A stretch of 64,000 nucleotides of DNA from an uncultured Collinsella sp. (GCA_900768265.1 CAAGCF010000006.1:1-64000); one strand, 5' to 3'. Shown: positions 25,211 to 34,197, counted from the stretch's first letter. Notes: a model not told the origin generated them from the letters alone. A program made the numbers and translations.

Positions 25211-25600
25211 TTAGGCTTCCGTTGTTGGGCCCGCCACATCTTCCCGTCCCAACAACGCCCTCAACTTCTCGAAGCTCTCCTCGCTCAGGCAATGCTCCAT
25301 GTGGCAACCTTCTTGCGAGGCAACCTCTGCCGAAACGCCTGCGTCCTCTAACAGTCCAACAAAAAAGCAGTGGCGCTCCCACATTTGGCGAGCAACCTCA
25401 AGCCCCCGCTCCGTCAGATGAACGTCGCGTTTACCCATTTCGACATAGCCGTTGTTCTCCAGCGTCGCCATGGCTTTAGAGACGCTCGCCTTGGTTACGC
25501 CCAGGTATTCGGCAACGTCAATCGAGCGAACGACGCCCTGGCGCTCCGAGAGCACATAAATAGATTCGAGATAATCTTCTCCGGATTCACGCAGGGCCAT
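25211..25600 (-). CDS. DtxR/MntR-family metal-dependent transcriptional regulator
   Basis: 129 residues. The N-terminal winged helix has GEDYLESIYVLSERQG and the recognition helix VTKASVSKAMATLENNGYVEM. The dimerisation domain has the metal-ligand pattern ERHCFFVGLLED and EGCHMEHCLSEES (Glu, Cys/His, Glu-His). There is no SH3-like C-terminal domain, so it is of the short MntR/TroR type, which usually senses Mn2+ or Fe2+. Candidate targets in the window are the exporter at 17925 (palindrome in its promoter) and the nitroreductase (IdeR-like box). A half-box CTAGTTAGCCT lies just upstream of its own start. Confidence 0.88.
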   Translation of the reverse strand: MALRESGEDYLESIYVLSERQGVVRSIDVAEYLGVTKASVSKAMATLENNGYVEMGKRDVHLTERGLEVARQMWERHCFFVGLLEDAGVSAEVASQEGCHMEHCLSEESFEKLRALLGREDVAGPTTEA

Positions 25601-25814
25601 GGGCCGCCTTTCGCGATGGCTTCTAGTTAGCCTTTGGATACTTTTGCTTGATTTACTTTACCGCAAAAGTTGCCCATGTCTTACTACATTGTTTGAAAAG
25701 TTAACCGTGCTTCACAAAATGCGTGGGGTAAGCAAGGCGACACGGCACGAACCGCGCAAGGAGTGTCCCCAGCTGCCGGCACAAAAGGAACGTCCCCAAG
25801 TGCCGAATCCGCAG

Positions 25815-26585
25815 CTAAACCAGCCCAAAGTGCTTGGCGGCGTTGTAGATGCCGTCGTCGTCTACGGCGGTCGTAACGTAGGTCGCTGCGGCCTTCACGG
25901 TATCCTGCGCGTTGCCCATGGCCACACTTGTGCCCACGGCCGAGAACATCGACAGGTCGTTCTCGCCATCGCCAAAGGCGATCGCCTCGCTCGCGTCGAT
26001 GCCCAAGCGCTCCAGCGTCGCCGCCACGCCCAGGTCCTTGCCGCCGTTAGCGGGAATAATATCGCAGAACAGATCGCACCAGCGCGTGGTGAGCGAATGC
26101 GACACGGCATCAGTCACGATATGCTCGTCGGCCGGGCCCACAAAGGCGCAGAACTGGTAGACCGGTGCGTCAAAGGCGCGCTCAAACGGCTCCTCGTGGT
26201 AGACGATTCCCGCGTTGTTGCCGGCCGTCACCACGCGCTCGGACAGGCGGTTCACAAACGAATTCTCGCCCTGCATGCACAGCGAGTCGTAACGCCCCTG
26301 CGCCACCTGGTCCACGATCACCGCAACATCGTCCGGATCGATCGGGCAGCTGCGGTAAACACCACTGGCATCAAAGCAATGCTGGCCCGAAAGCGTAATG
26401 TACGCATCCCAGCCAAGGTCGAACAGCCAGTCCGGCATCTGGTAGGTCGGACGGCCCGTAGCGATCACGCACGCAATCCCCTGCTCGTGAAAGCTGTCGA
26501 GCACATGCTGCGCCGACGCCGGAATCCGGTGGGTCTTAAAGCTCAGCAGCGTGCCGTCGATATCGAAAAACGCGGCCCCGATCAT
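25815..26585 (-). CDS. HAD-superfamily (Cof-type IIB) sugar-phosphatase-like hydrolase
   Basis: 256 residues. Motif I is FFDIDGTLLS at the N-terminus, motif II IATGRPTYQMP, motif III a lysine in NGGKDLGV, and motif IV FGDGENDLSMF with a following VAMGNAQDTVKAAA. The insert between motifs II and III is a IIB cap, as in Cof/YidA phosphatases of phosphorylated sugars or cofactors. Its start codon is 6 bp after the ABC-F stop; the ribosome site GAGGAG overlaps the end of that gene. Substrate unknown. Confidence 0.88.
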   Translation of the reverse strand: MIGAAFFDIDGTLLSFKTHRIPASAQHVLDSFHEQGIACVIATGRPTYQMPDWLFDLGWDAYITLSGQHCFDASGVYRSCPIDPDDVAVIVDQVAQGRYDSLCMQGENSFVNRLSERVVTAGNNAGIVYHEEPFERAFDAPVYQFCAFVGPADEHIVTDAVSHSLTTRWCDLFCDIIPANGGKDLGVAATLERLGIDASEAIAFGDGENDLSMFSAVGTSVAMGNAQDTVKAAATYVTTAVDDDGIYNAAKHFGLV

Positions 26586-26591
26586 CCTCGT

Positions 26592-28451
26592 CTACTCCTC
26601 GCCCTCGAGCTTTTCGCTCGCCTCGAGCCACGCCATCTCCAGCTCGTCCATGGCAGCGTGGGCCTCGTCGATCTTTGCCTGCTGCTCGCCCAGCGCCGTG
26701 TAGTTGGTGGGATCGACCTGGGCCATGGCGGCCTCGGCCTCCTCCACGCGAGCGCGCTGCGTCTCCATCTTGCGCTCGAGCGAACTCACCTCGCGGCGAA
26801 GCTTCTGGCGTTCGGCGTTGGAAAGGCCATTGGACTGCCCGCTCGTCTTGGGCTTTTCGGCCGCAACCGCTGCGGCGCCGGTGTCGAACGTGCCGGTCTT
26901 GGCGCTCGGCGCGCCCACGGGCTCGCCCTCGGCCGTGGCGTTGCACAGGCGCAGGTACTGGTCGACGCCGCCGGGCATATGCGTCAGGTGGCCGTCGAGC
27001 AGCGCCCACTGCTGGTCGGTCACGCGCTCCATGAGGAAACGGTCGTGAGTCACCAGGATCAGCGTGCCCGGCCAGCCGTCGAGCAGGTCCTCGACAATCG
27101 CCAGCATGTCGGTATCGAGGTCGTTGCCCGGCTCGTCCAGGATAAGCACGTTGGGCTCGTCCAGGATCGTCAGCAGCAGCGACAGGCGACGGCGCTGGCC
27201 GCCCGAAAGGTCGCCGATGCGGCTCCAGAGCTGCTGCGTCGTAAAGCCCAGGCGCTCGCAAAGCTTCTCGGGCGAGGTCTCCTTGCCGTCGATGACGTAA
27301 TACTTTTTATAGTTGCTGAGCACCTCGCGGATCGTGTCGCCCATGTAGGGCTCGAGCTCCTCGAGCTGCTGCGACAGCACGCCAAAACGCACCGTCTGGC
27401 CAATCTTCACGCGGCCGCGCAGGGGCGCGATCTTGCCCTGAATCACGTCAAGCAGTGTGGACTTGCCGGCGCCGTTCTCGCCCAAAAGACCATAGCGGTC
27501 GCCCGCACCGATAAGCCAGGTCACGTCGGAAAGCACCTGTTTGGGCGCGCCGTCGGCATCCGCATAGCCGGCGTCCACGTCGATCACGTCGATGACCTGC
27601 TTGCCCAGACGGCTCACCGCAAGGCGCTTGAGCTCCAGCTCGTCGCGCACGGGCGGCACGTCGGCGATCAGCTCGCGGGCGGCATCCACGCGAAACTTGG
27701 GCTTGGTGGAGCGGGCCTGGGCGCCGCGGCTCAGCCACGCGAGCTCCTTGCGCGCCATATTGCGGCGGCGCTCCTCGGTGACGGCGGCCATGCGGCCGCG
27801 CTCCACGCGCTGCAGGATGTATGCCGAGTAGCCGCCCTCGAAGGGATCGACCTGGCCGTCGTGGACCTCCCACATGCTGGTGCAGACCTCGTCCAAGAAC
27901 CAGCGATCGTGCGTGACCACGAGCATGGCGCCCTGACCGCGCTGCCAGCGAGCCTTAAGGTGGCGTGCAAGCCAGTTGATGGTGCGCATGTCCAGGTGGT
28001 TGGTGGGCTCGTCGAGCATGAGCACGTCATAGTCGCCGATCAGCAGGCGCGCGAGGTCCACGCGACGGCGCTGACCGCCCGAGAGCTCGCCCACCATGCC
28101 CTCCCAGGGCACATCGCTAATGAGGCCGGCCAGAATCTGGCGCGTACGCGGACTCGACGCCCACTCATACTCGGGCGTGTCGCCCACAACGGCATGGCGC
28201 ACGGTATCGGCGTCGACAAGCTGGTCCTTTTGGCCGAGCAATCCGATCGTCGTGCCGCGGCGGTGCGTCACGCGGCCGTCGTCGGGCTCCAGCGCGCCCG
28301 CGAGCACGCTCAGCAGCGTCGACTTGCCGTCGCCGTTTTTACCGACAATACCAATACGGTCGCCCTCGCCCACGCCGAGCGCCACGCTATCGAAAATATG
28401 CTTGGTGGGAAACTCTAGGCTGACGGAATCGCATCCCAAAAGAATCGCCAT
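26592..28451 (-). CDS. ABC-F family ATPase (Uup-like)
   Basis: 620 residues, soluble, no membrane helices. Two ABC cassettes: the first has Walker A GKNGDGKST, signature LSGGQRRRVDLARLL and Walker B VLMLDEPTNHLD. The second has GENGAGKST, LSGGQRRRLSLLLT and LILDEPGNDLD. A linker and a C-terminal coiled coil (about 535-620, QKLRREVSSLERKMETQRARV) resemble Uup. Such proteins act on the ribosome or on DNA rather than in transport. Start MAILLGCD at 28451 with AAGGAG 8 bp upstream; a long open extension before it lacks a site. Confidence 0.92.
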   Translation of the reverse strand: MAILLGCDSVSLEFPTKHIFDSVALGVGEGDRIGIVGKNGDGKSTLLSVLAGALEPDDGRVTHRRGTTIGLLGQKDQLVDADTVRHAVVGDTPEYEWASSPRTRQILAGLISDVPWEGMVGELSGGQRRRVDLARLLIGDYDVLMLDEPTNHLDMRTINWLARHLKARWQRGQGAMLVVTHDRWFLDEVCTSMWEVHDGQVDPFEGGYSAYILQRVERGRMAAVTEERRRNMARKELAWLSRGAQARSTKPKFRVDAARELIADVPPVRDELELKRLAVSRLGKQVIDVIDVDAGYADADGAPKQVLSDVTWLIGAGDRYGLLGENGAGKSTLLDVIQGKIAPLRGRVKIGQTVRFGVLSQQLEELEPYMGDTIREVLSNYKKYYVIDGKETSPEKLCERLGFTTQQLWSRIGDLSGGQRRRLSLLLTILDEPNVLILDEPGNDLDTDMLAIVEDLLDGWPGTLILVTHDRFLMERVTDQQWALLDGHLTHMPGGVDQYLRLCNATAEGEPVGAPSAKTGTFDTGAAAVAAEKPKTSGQSNGLSNAERQKLRREVSSLERKMETQRARVEEAEAAMAQVDPTNYTALGEQQAKIDEAHAAMDELEMAWLEASEKLEGEE

Positions 28452-28511
28452 ATGCCCTGCTCCTTCGTAGAAATTCAACGTTGTCCATGATAGCAGCGAG
28501 CCCCACCCCAA

Positions 28512-28546
28512 ACCACCACGAAGGCGCCTGTCCCCTTTGTGGTGGT
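28512..28546. repeat. ACCACCAC hairpin repeat, second copy
   Basis: ACCACCACGAAGG pairs with the downstream CCCTTTGTGGTGGT. It is the same family as 15754-15788, with changes in the loop and one G-T pair. It lies between the ABC-F start and the pstB terminator. Confidence 0.7.
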
Positions 28547-28568
28547 CGTTTCGGTCGCAGAGCAAAAA

Positions 28569-28600
28569 GGCGAGCCATCTCCCGCAAGAGATGACCCGCC
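28569..28600 (-). terminator. Terminator of the pst operon
   Basis: On the minus strand GGCGGGTCATCTC pairs with GAGATGGCTCGCC around a short loop and is followed by TTTTT. It lies 56 bp after the pstB stop. Confidence 0.85.
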
Positions 28601-28656
28601 TCTCCAATCAGTCCCGTGGCGACCGTGGCCGCCGCGGGCCTCAAGCATGTCCCGGA

Positions 28657-29529
28657 CTAGGAGAACATGCCGGTGAGGTAATCATTCAGCCGCTTATCCT
28701 TGGGCCGTTGGAAAATCTCATCGGTCTCGTCGTACTCGGCCATATCGCCCATGTAGAAGAACGCCGTGCGGTTGGACACGCGCGACGCCTGCTCCATGTT
28801 GTGCGTCACGATGACGATGGCACGGTCGGCAACGATCGACGACATCAGGTCCTCGATCGCCAGCGTCGAGATGGGGTCGAGCGCCGAGCAGGGCTCGTCA
28901 AACAGGATTACGTCGGGGTTAAGTGCCAGCGTGCGCGCGATGCACAAACGCTGTTGCTGGCCGCCCGAAAGCGCGTAGGCGCTCTTGTCAAGCTTGTCCT
29001 TGACCTCGTCCCACAGGGCCGCACCGCGCAGGCTTTCCTCGACCATGCGGTCGAGCTCGTCGCGGTCGGTGATGCCGTGGCGCTTGGGCGCAAACGTGAT
29101 GTTGTCGCGAATGGATTTACGGAACGGGTTGGGCTGCTGAAACACCATGCCGATGGAGCGGCGCAGCTCGTAGGTGTTCTCGGTCTTGGTGTTCACATTG
29201 CGCCCGCGGTAGTTGATCTCGCCCTCCACGCGGCAGCCGCGAATCTCGCGATTCATAAGGTTGAGGCTACGCAAGAAGGTCGACTTGCCGCAGCCCGAAG
29301 GCCCAATGAGCGCCGTAATCTCGCCCTTGTGAAAGTCGATCGACGTATTGTGCAGCGCATGGTGGTCGCCATAGTACACGTTGACGTCCTTGGTGGAGAG
29401 CACGACCTCGTCGCTCACGGCCTTGCCGCTCACGCGAACGCGCTTCTCGCTCTCCCCCACGCTCGACAGGAAGTCCTGGGTCTCGGACGTGACCGCCTCG
29501 GTTGCGGGCGTTGCATTCATCTCGCTCAT
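28657..29529 (-). CDS. pstB: Phosphate ABC transporter ATP-binding protein
   Basis: The 290-residue ATPase of the Pst phosphate importer. It has Walker A GPSGCGKST, the Q-loop FQQPNPF, signature ALSGGQQQRLCIARTL, Walker B VILFDEPCSALD and the H-loop VTHNMEQA. The PNPFRKSIRDNI and DEPCSALDPI segments are specific to PstB. A polar N-terminal tail of about 40 residues is longer than usual. Its ATG overlaps the pstA stop (ATGA). It is the last gene of pstSCAB. Confidence 0.97.
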   Translation of the reverse strand: MSEMNATPATEAVTSETQDFLSSVGESEKRVRVSGKAVSDEVVLSTKDVNVYYGDHHALHNTSIDFHKGEITALIGPSGCGKSTFLRSLNLMNREIRGCRVEGEINYRGRNVNTKTENTYELRRSIGMVFQQPNPFRKSIRDNITFAPKRHGITDRDELDRMVEESLRGAALWDEVKDKLDKSAYALSGGQQQRLCIARTLALNPDVILFDEPCSALDPISTLAIEDLMSSIVADRAIVIVTHNMEQASRVSNRTAFFYMGDMAEYDETDEIFQRPKDKRLNDYLTGMFS

Positions 29530-30452
29530 TCGGCCGTCATCTTCCTTGCCAGTTGCTTGCCCACGATACGGGCGACTACGTTAAACAGCAGCACGCAGAT
29601 CATCAGCAGCGCCGCGGTGCCCCAAACGATCTGCTGAGCCTCGGGGCTGCCCTCGCCGTAGATCTTGTAGATGTGCACGGCGAGCGACTCACCGGGACGG
29701 AACACGTTCCAGGCGCAGGTGGGGCTCGACAGGTTAAAGCTCAAGAAATTCAGACGAACCGGCGAGCTCATGCCCGAAGTAAAGAGCAGCGCTGCGGCCT
29801 CGCCAAACACGCGGCCGGCCGAAAGCACGATGCCGGTCACGATGGCGGGCATGGCCTCGGGAATCAGGATGTGCAGCGTGGCCTCCCAGCGAGTAAGACC
29901 CATGGCCAGGCATGCATCGCGCTGGGCCTGCGGCACGTCCTCGAGCGCCTGCTGGATCACGCGCACCAGGATGGGGATGTTGAACATGGTGAGCGCGACG
30001 GCGCCGGAGATGATGGAGTACTTCCAGCCCAGCTGCACCGAGAACACCAGAAAGCCGAACATGCCCACGACGATGGAGGGCAGCGAGGACAGCGTCTCGA
30101 TGGCGGTCGAGGCGATGTCGCGAATAGGCCCATCGGGCGCGTACTCAACCAAAAAGACCGCGCCGCCCAGGCTGATGGGCACCGAGATGATCAGGGTGAT
30201 CAGCAGCAGATAGAACGAGTCGAACAGCTGGTAGAGCACGCCGCCCTGGGTTCCGTTGGCGCGCGCGGGCTGCGTGAGAAAGCCCGGCTGGAACAGCGTC
30301 GAGATACCCTCGAACAGAATATAGGCCACCATGGAGACGACGATGAGCATGACGATGGCGACGATTGCCGTCAGCACGCCCGTGGCGATGCGGTCCTGCT
30401 TTTGGACACGCCCGAGTCTCGCCTCGTCGATATGGATGCGCGTGCTAGCCAC
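29526..30452 (-). CDS. pstA: Phosphate ABC transporter permease PstA
   Basis: 308 residues with six membrane helices. The permease EAA-type loop is present (AQRDACLAMGLTRWEATLHILIPEA). PstA-like segments include AVFLVEYAPDGPIRD and SLPSIVVGMFGFLVFS. The GTG start at 30452 overlaps the pstC reading frame by 8 bp, which indicates translational coupling. Confidence 0.95.
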   Translation of the reverse strand: MASTRIHIDEARLGRVQKQDRIATGVLTAIVAIVMLIVVSMVAYILFEGISTLFQPGFLTQPARANGTQGGVLYQLFDSFYLLLITLIISVPISLGGAVFLVEYAPDGPIRDIASTAIETLSSLPSIVVGMFGFLVFSVQLGWKYSIISGAVALTMFNIPILVRVIQQALEDVPQAQRDACLAMGLTRWEATLHILIPEAMPAIVTGIVLSAGRVFGEAAALLFTSGMSSPVRLNFLSFNLSSPTCAWNVFRPGESLAVHIYKIYGEGSPEAQQIVWGTAALLMICVLLFNVVARIVGKQLARKMTAE

Positions 30453-31353
30453 GAGCCTTCGCCCCCTTGCGGCCGATAAGGTGGATGATCAGGATAAAGA
30501 TGAGACTCATGCCCATCAGCAGCAGGCCGAGCGCCCACAAGACGTCGTCCTGGGCCGAACCCTCGGCATAGACCGCCATGGACGTGGTAAGCGTGGTGGT
30601 GATGGTGGACGCAGGCGACAGCAGCGACGTCGGCATGGCCTCGATGCCGCCGATAACCATGCGCACGGCGAGCGTCTCGCCAAAGGCGCGGGTCATGCCA
30701 AGGATGACTGCGGTCATGAGCGAGGGCATGGCGGACTTGAGCACCACGTGCCAGATGGTCTGCCAGCGGGTGTAGCCCAGCGCGAGCGAGCCCTGGCGGT
30801 AGCTGTCGGGCACGGCGCGCAGGCCATCGACCGAAAGCGTGGTCATCGTCGGCAGAATCATGACAGCCAGCACGATGGCGCCGGGCAAGATGCCTAGACC
30901 CGTACTCACGTGGAAAACGCTCTTCATAAGGCCGACGACCACGTGAAAGCCGATCAGGCCAAAGACGACCGAGGGGATACCGGTCAAAAGCTCAACAAGC
31001 GGCTGAAAGACCTTGGAGCCAAACTTAGGGCTAATCTCGACCGCAAAGATGGCAGAGCCGATGGCGATGGGCAGTGCGATGAGCGTGGAGAGCACCATGA
31101 CCGCAAACGAGGTGATGATCAGAGGCAGGGCGCCGGTATAAGGCAGGCCGTTTTCGGCTGTGTTGGCCAGGTCCCACTTGGTACCGGTAAAAAACTCGAT
31201 GACCGAGACGCCGTCCTTAACAAAAGCCGAGAGGCCCTTTTGGGCGACCATAAAGATGAGCGCGGCAACGACAAGCGTCACGAGCGCTACGCACGCGCCC
31301 GTGACGCCCAGGCCCACGTTCTCAAGGTCGCGCTTTGGCAGCTGTTTTGCCAT
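30445..31353 (-). CDS. pstC: Phosphate ABC transporter permease PstC
   Basis: 302 residues with six membrane helices. It has SAIFAVEISPKFGSKVFQPLVELLTGIPSVVFGLIG in its first half. The EAA-type loop is YRQGSLALGYTRWQTIWHVVLKSA. It follows pstS by 25 bp and overlaps pstA by 8 bp. GGAAAGG stands upstream of its ATG. Confidence 0.95.
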   Translation of the reverse strand: MAKQLPKRDLENVGLGVTGACVALVTLVVAALIFMVAQKGLSAFVKDGVSVIEFFTGTKWDLANTAENGLPYTGALPLIITSFAVMVLSTLIALPIAIGSAIFAVEISPKFGSKVFQPLVELLTGIPSVVFGLIGFHVVVGLMKSVFHVSTGLGILPGAIVLAVMILPTMTTLSVDGLRAVPDSYRQGSLALGYTRWQTIWHVVLKSAMPSLMTAVILGMTRAFGETLAVRMVIGGIEAMPTSLLSPASTITTTLTTSMAVYAEGSAQDDVLWALGLLLMGMSLIFILIIHLIGRKGAKARG

Positions 31354-31378
31354 TGCAAACCTTTCCGGGGGCGATTAC

Positions 31379-32320
31379 TTATTTAGCGGAAACCTTGCCG
31401 CTGGCGTCCTTGACGACCTTCATGGCAGAGACGGGGATGAAGCCCTGCTCCTCGACGAGCTTTCCCTGAACGTCGTCGGAAAGCATGAACTCCAGGAAGG
31501 CCTTGGTGGCCTCGTCGGCGTCCTTCGCGCAGTACATGTGCTCGGTAGCCCAGATCTTGAAGGAATCGTCGGTGACGTTTGCGCTCTTGGGCTCCACGCC
31601 CTCGACCTTGATGGCGTTGAACTTGGAGTCATCGAAGTGCGAGAAGTCGAGGTAGGAGATGGCGTTGTCGGTGCTGCCCATCTGAGTCTGGACGTCGCCG
31701 GACTTATCGAGCTCGGCGTCGCCCTTAAAGTCGACGGCCTCGTCGCCAAAGACGGCGGCCTCGAAGGTGGCGCGGGTACCGGAGCCTGCCTTGCGGTTGA
31801 GGACGACGATGGTAGCGTCGTCGCCGCCGACCTCCTTCCAGTTGGTGATCTGGCCGGAGAAGATGCCCTTGAGCTGCTCGAGGGACAGGTCATCGACCTT
31901 GACGTTCTTGGAGACGACGGGGCCCATGCCCACGACGGCGACCTCGTGGTCGACGAGGTTCTTGACCTGATCGGCCTCGAGCTTGGTCTCGGCGAAGACG
32001 TCGGAGTTACCGATGGTGACGGTGCCGGCGGCAACAGCGGTCAGGCCCTTGCCCGAACCGTTGCCCGAACCGGAGACGGAGACGTCGGGGTTGGCATCCA
32101 TAAACTTCTCGGCAGCAGCCTCGACGAGAGCCTGGAACGAGGAGGCGCCGTCGTAGGTCACCTCGCCGGAGACGGACTCGGCAGCGGCAGCGGCGCTACC
32201 CTTGTCGGCGGCGTCGGATGCGCCGGAGCCGCCGCAACCAACGAGACCGAGACCGACGATGCTGGCAAGACCACCAGCGAGGCCGAGGAACTGACGACGA
32301 GAATAAGCCTGATCGAGCAT
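31379..32320 (-). CDS. pstS: Phosphate-binding lipoprotein PstS (twin-arginine signal)
   Basis: A 313-residue substrate-binding protein of the Pst importer. The N-terminus has a twin-arginine motif SRRQFLGLAGG, a hydrophobic stretch and a lipobox LVGCGG. It is therefore probably exported by Tat and lipid-anchored at Cys about 26. A Ser/Ala/Asp linker follows. Phosphate-binding family segments include YDGASSF, GSGNGSGKGLTAVAAGTVTIGNSDVFA, LNRKAGSGTRATFE and VTDDSFKIWATEHMY. AAAGGAAG precedes ATG 32320. A likely promoter is at 32431-32460. No pho regulator is nearby. Confidence 0.93.
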   Translation of the reverse strand: MLDQAYSRRQFLGLAGGLASIVGLGLVGCGGSGASDAADKGSAAAAAESVSGEVTYDGASSFQALVEAAAEKFMDANPDVSVSGSGNGSGKGLTAVAAGTVTIGNSDVFAETKLEADQVKNLVDHEVAVVGMGPVVSKNVKVDDLSLEQLKGIFSGQITNWKEVGGDDATIVVLNRKAGSGTRATFEAAVFGDEAVDFKGDAELDKSGDVQTQMGSTDNAISYLDFSHFDDSKFNAIKVEGVEPKSANVTDDSFKIWATEHMYCAKDADEATKAFLEFMLSDDVQGKLVEEQGFIPVSAMKVVKDASGKVSAK

Positions 32321-32430
32321 GATCTTCCTTTCATACATGCGACTCGCGGGCACCCCGCCCGCTTTGCTGTTTGGAAAGATACGGCCCCGACCGGGCAGCG
32401 CCCGCGCCAACTGCGGTTTCTTACGGGCTA

Positions 32431-32460
32431 TTGATAGACCCTTACCGCAAGCTCTGCCAA
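32431..32460 (-). promoter_or_regulatory. Candidate promoter of the pst operon
   Basis: On the minus strand TTGGCA (32460-32455) and TATCAA (32436-32431) are 18 bp apart, about 110 bp before pstS. I could not identify a clear Pho box. Confidence 0.35.
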
Positions 32461-32553
32461 GCCTTTACAAACGGATAACAATCCAGCACCGAACATGGCG
32501 CGCCTTTTACACCGGAGGAGCGTCCCCAACGACTATCCCACCGCAACAGAAAA

Positions 32554-32576
32554 AGCCCGGGCAAAAGCACCGGGCT
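32554..32576 (-). terminator. Terminator after the PepV-like dipeptidase gene
   Basis: AGCCCGG and CCGGGCT form a short stem. On the minus strand it is followed by TTTTTCTGTT. Confidence 0.75.
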
Positions 32577-32606
32577 CGTAATTCAAGTTTGTATCCAAGC
32601 AGGATA

Positions 32607-32712
32607 TAGGGGTTTCCCAGGTGCCCGAGATTGCCCCGAAAGAGGAGCGCCGCGTACTTTGGTACGCAAGCGACGGTTTGAGGGGCAAGGTCGGGTGCCT
32701 GGGGAAGCCCTA
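32607..32712. repeat. 106-bp palindromic element ending in a stop codon
   Basis: TAGGG at 32607-32611 pairs with CCCTA at 32708-32712. The stem continues with TTTCCCAGGTGCCCGA and TTGCCCC against their complements, with a small inner hairpin GCGTAC/GTACGC. The right end supplies the TAG stop of the dipeptidase gene, so the element sits exactly at the 3' end of the coding sequence. Confidence 0.8.
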
Positions 32713-34146
32713 CAGCTCGAGTTCGTTGAGGCGCAGGATTGCCACGATATAAATCTTGAGCGCTTGCTTGAGCTGTTCCTCGTTGGCGCACTCGTTGGGA
32801 CCGTGCATCTGGCCGCCCCATGCGGGCAGCTCCAGGCCGGTCTCCTCGGGACCAAACGAGACGGCGCGGGCAAAGTTGCGTGCGTACGTGCCACCGCCCA
32901 TGGCGAAGGGCTCGGCATGCTTACCCGTAAACTCGTTATAGGTGTCAATCAGCGCCTTCACGGCCGGATCATCGGCCGAAACTGAGAACGGCACCTTGGC
33001 ACGACCCACACGGCACGTCACGCCAAAGCGGCCCACGAGCGGCTCGAGCTGCTCGCGGATGGTATCGGCGCTCGTGCTGTCGGGGAAACGCACGTCAATG
33101 ACCTGTTCAATGTGGCCATCCACCACGCGGATGACGCCGGGGTTGCACGTGAGCGGGCCAAACGCCGCGTTCGTCGCATCGATTCCCAGGCCGCGACCAT
33201 AGGCATCCGCGTGCACAAAGGCCAAGAACTTGACGAACTCGTGCTCGGCAGGCGTCAGCAGGCGCTCGTCGCGCGCACCAAACGCATCCTCGGCCTCGCG
33301 CAGATACGCCACGATCAGGCCGACGGCATTGATCGTTCCCTCGGGCATCGAGGCATGACCGCCAATGCCGTGGGCGAAAATCTGCGCATGCCCGTTATCG
33401 AGCGCCGTGATCTCCAGGCGGTCGGCGTTCTCAACGGGCGCCGGCAGTTCATCGGCGGCAATCGCAAGCTCGCAGATAGACTGCGACGGAATAGCGTTGC
33501 TCGCCTCGGCACCGCTCCAGGACACAATGCGCCCGCCGTCGATCTTAGGGCTCACGAACGTCGCCCCAAACTGGCCCTTCTCGGCATTGCAAACCGGGAA
33601 CTCGGCATCGGGCGTAAACAAAAAGTCGGGGTCTGCGTGGTTCTCCAGATAATGATGAACGTCGGACATACCCACTTCCTCATCGCAGCCCAGCAGCGCA
33701 CGGAAGGTATAGCGCGGCACGATGCCGTGCTTGAGCAGATAGGCGCCGGCGTAGAGCGACAGCACGGCAGGACCCTTGTCGTCGATAACGCCGCGGCCGA
33801 GCAGCCAGCCCTCGCGACGCTCCATCGCAAACGGGTCGGTGTTCCAGCCGGGGCCTGCGGGCACCACGTCCACATGGCAAATGGTCGCGAGCTGCTTATC
33901 GCCGCGGCCCGGGATATCGGCAATGCCCACATAGCCCTCGTCGTCGCTCGTCTGGTAGCCGAGCTTTTGCGCGATGCCGAGCGCGCAATCGAGCGCATCA
34001 CGGACCGGGCGGCCAAATGGCGCACCAGGCTCCGCATTGGCAGCAATAGCCACAGACGGATAGCTCACCAACTGCTCGATATCGGCGACGACATCTTCCC
34101 AGACCTCGTCGACATACTCGGTAACGCTCTGCTCCACCTGATTCAT
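32710..34146 (-). CDS. M20 family dipeptidase (PepV-like)
   Basis: 478 residues, dizinc peptidase. Ligand motifs in order are ICHVDVVPAGPGWN (His, Asp), GRGVIDDKGPAV (bridging Asp), GCDEEVGMSDV (catalytic Glu pair), TPDAEFPV (Asp) and a C-terminal MHGPNE-type His. Length and the DDKGP motif fit PepV/Sapep dipeptidases that remove N-terminal residues from dipeptides. Start MNQVEQSV at 34146 with an ideal AAGGAGGT and 6-bp spacing. A HAD phosphatase gene ends 51 bp upstream on the same strand and is probably co-transcribed. Confidence 0.9.
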   Translation of the reverse strand: MNQVEQSVTEYVDEVWEDVVADIEQLVSYPSVAIAANAEPGAPFGRPVRDALDCALGIAQKLGYQTSDDEGYVGIADIPGRGDKQLATICHVDVVPAGPGWNTDPFAMERREGWLLGRGVIDDKGPAVLSLYAGAYLLKHGIVPRYTFRALLGCDEEVGMSDVHHYLENHADPDFLFTPDAEFPVCNAEKGQFGATFVSPKIDGGRIVSWSGAEASNAIPSQSICELAIAADELPAPVENADRLEITALDNGHAQIFAHGIGGHASMPEGTINAVGLIVAYLREAEDAFGARDERLLTPAEHEFVKFLAFVHADAYGRGLGIDATNAAFGPLTCNPGVIRVVDGHIEQVIDVRFPDSTSADTIREQLEPLVGRFGVTCRVGRAKVPFSVSADDPAVKALIDTYNEFTGKHAEPFAMGGGTYARNFARAVSFGPEETGLELPAWGGQMHGPNECANEEQLKQALKIYIVAILRLNELEL

Positions 34147-34197
34147 GGACGACCTCCTTAATGAGCGGCGAGCGTGCCCGCCCCTCACATCACATAC

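Larger units (their letters stand above)
32321..32709. other. Intergenic region: pstS promoter, terminator, long palindrome
   Basis: From right to left it holds the palindrome at the peptidase stop (32607-32712), the peptidase terminator (32554-32576), a GTCCCCAACGACTA repeat remnant near 32523-32536, and the candidate pstS promoter. I see no gene. Confidence 0.6.

Noticed and set aside
25599..28418. 939-residue plus-strand frame
   Set aside because: It is antisense to the DtxR leader, HAD and ABC-F genes, all of which have full motif sets; its composition (His, Arg, Leu, Ala) is typical of a shadow.
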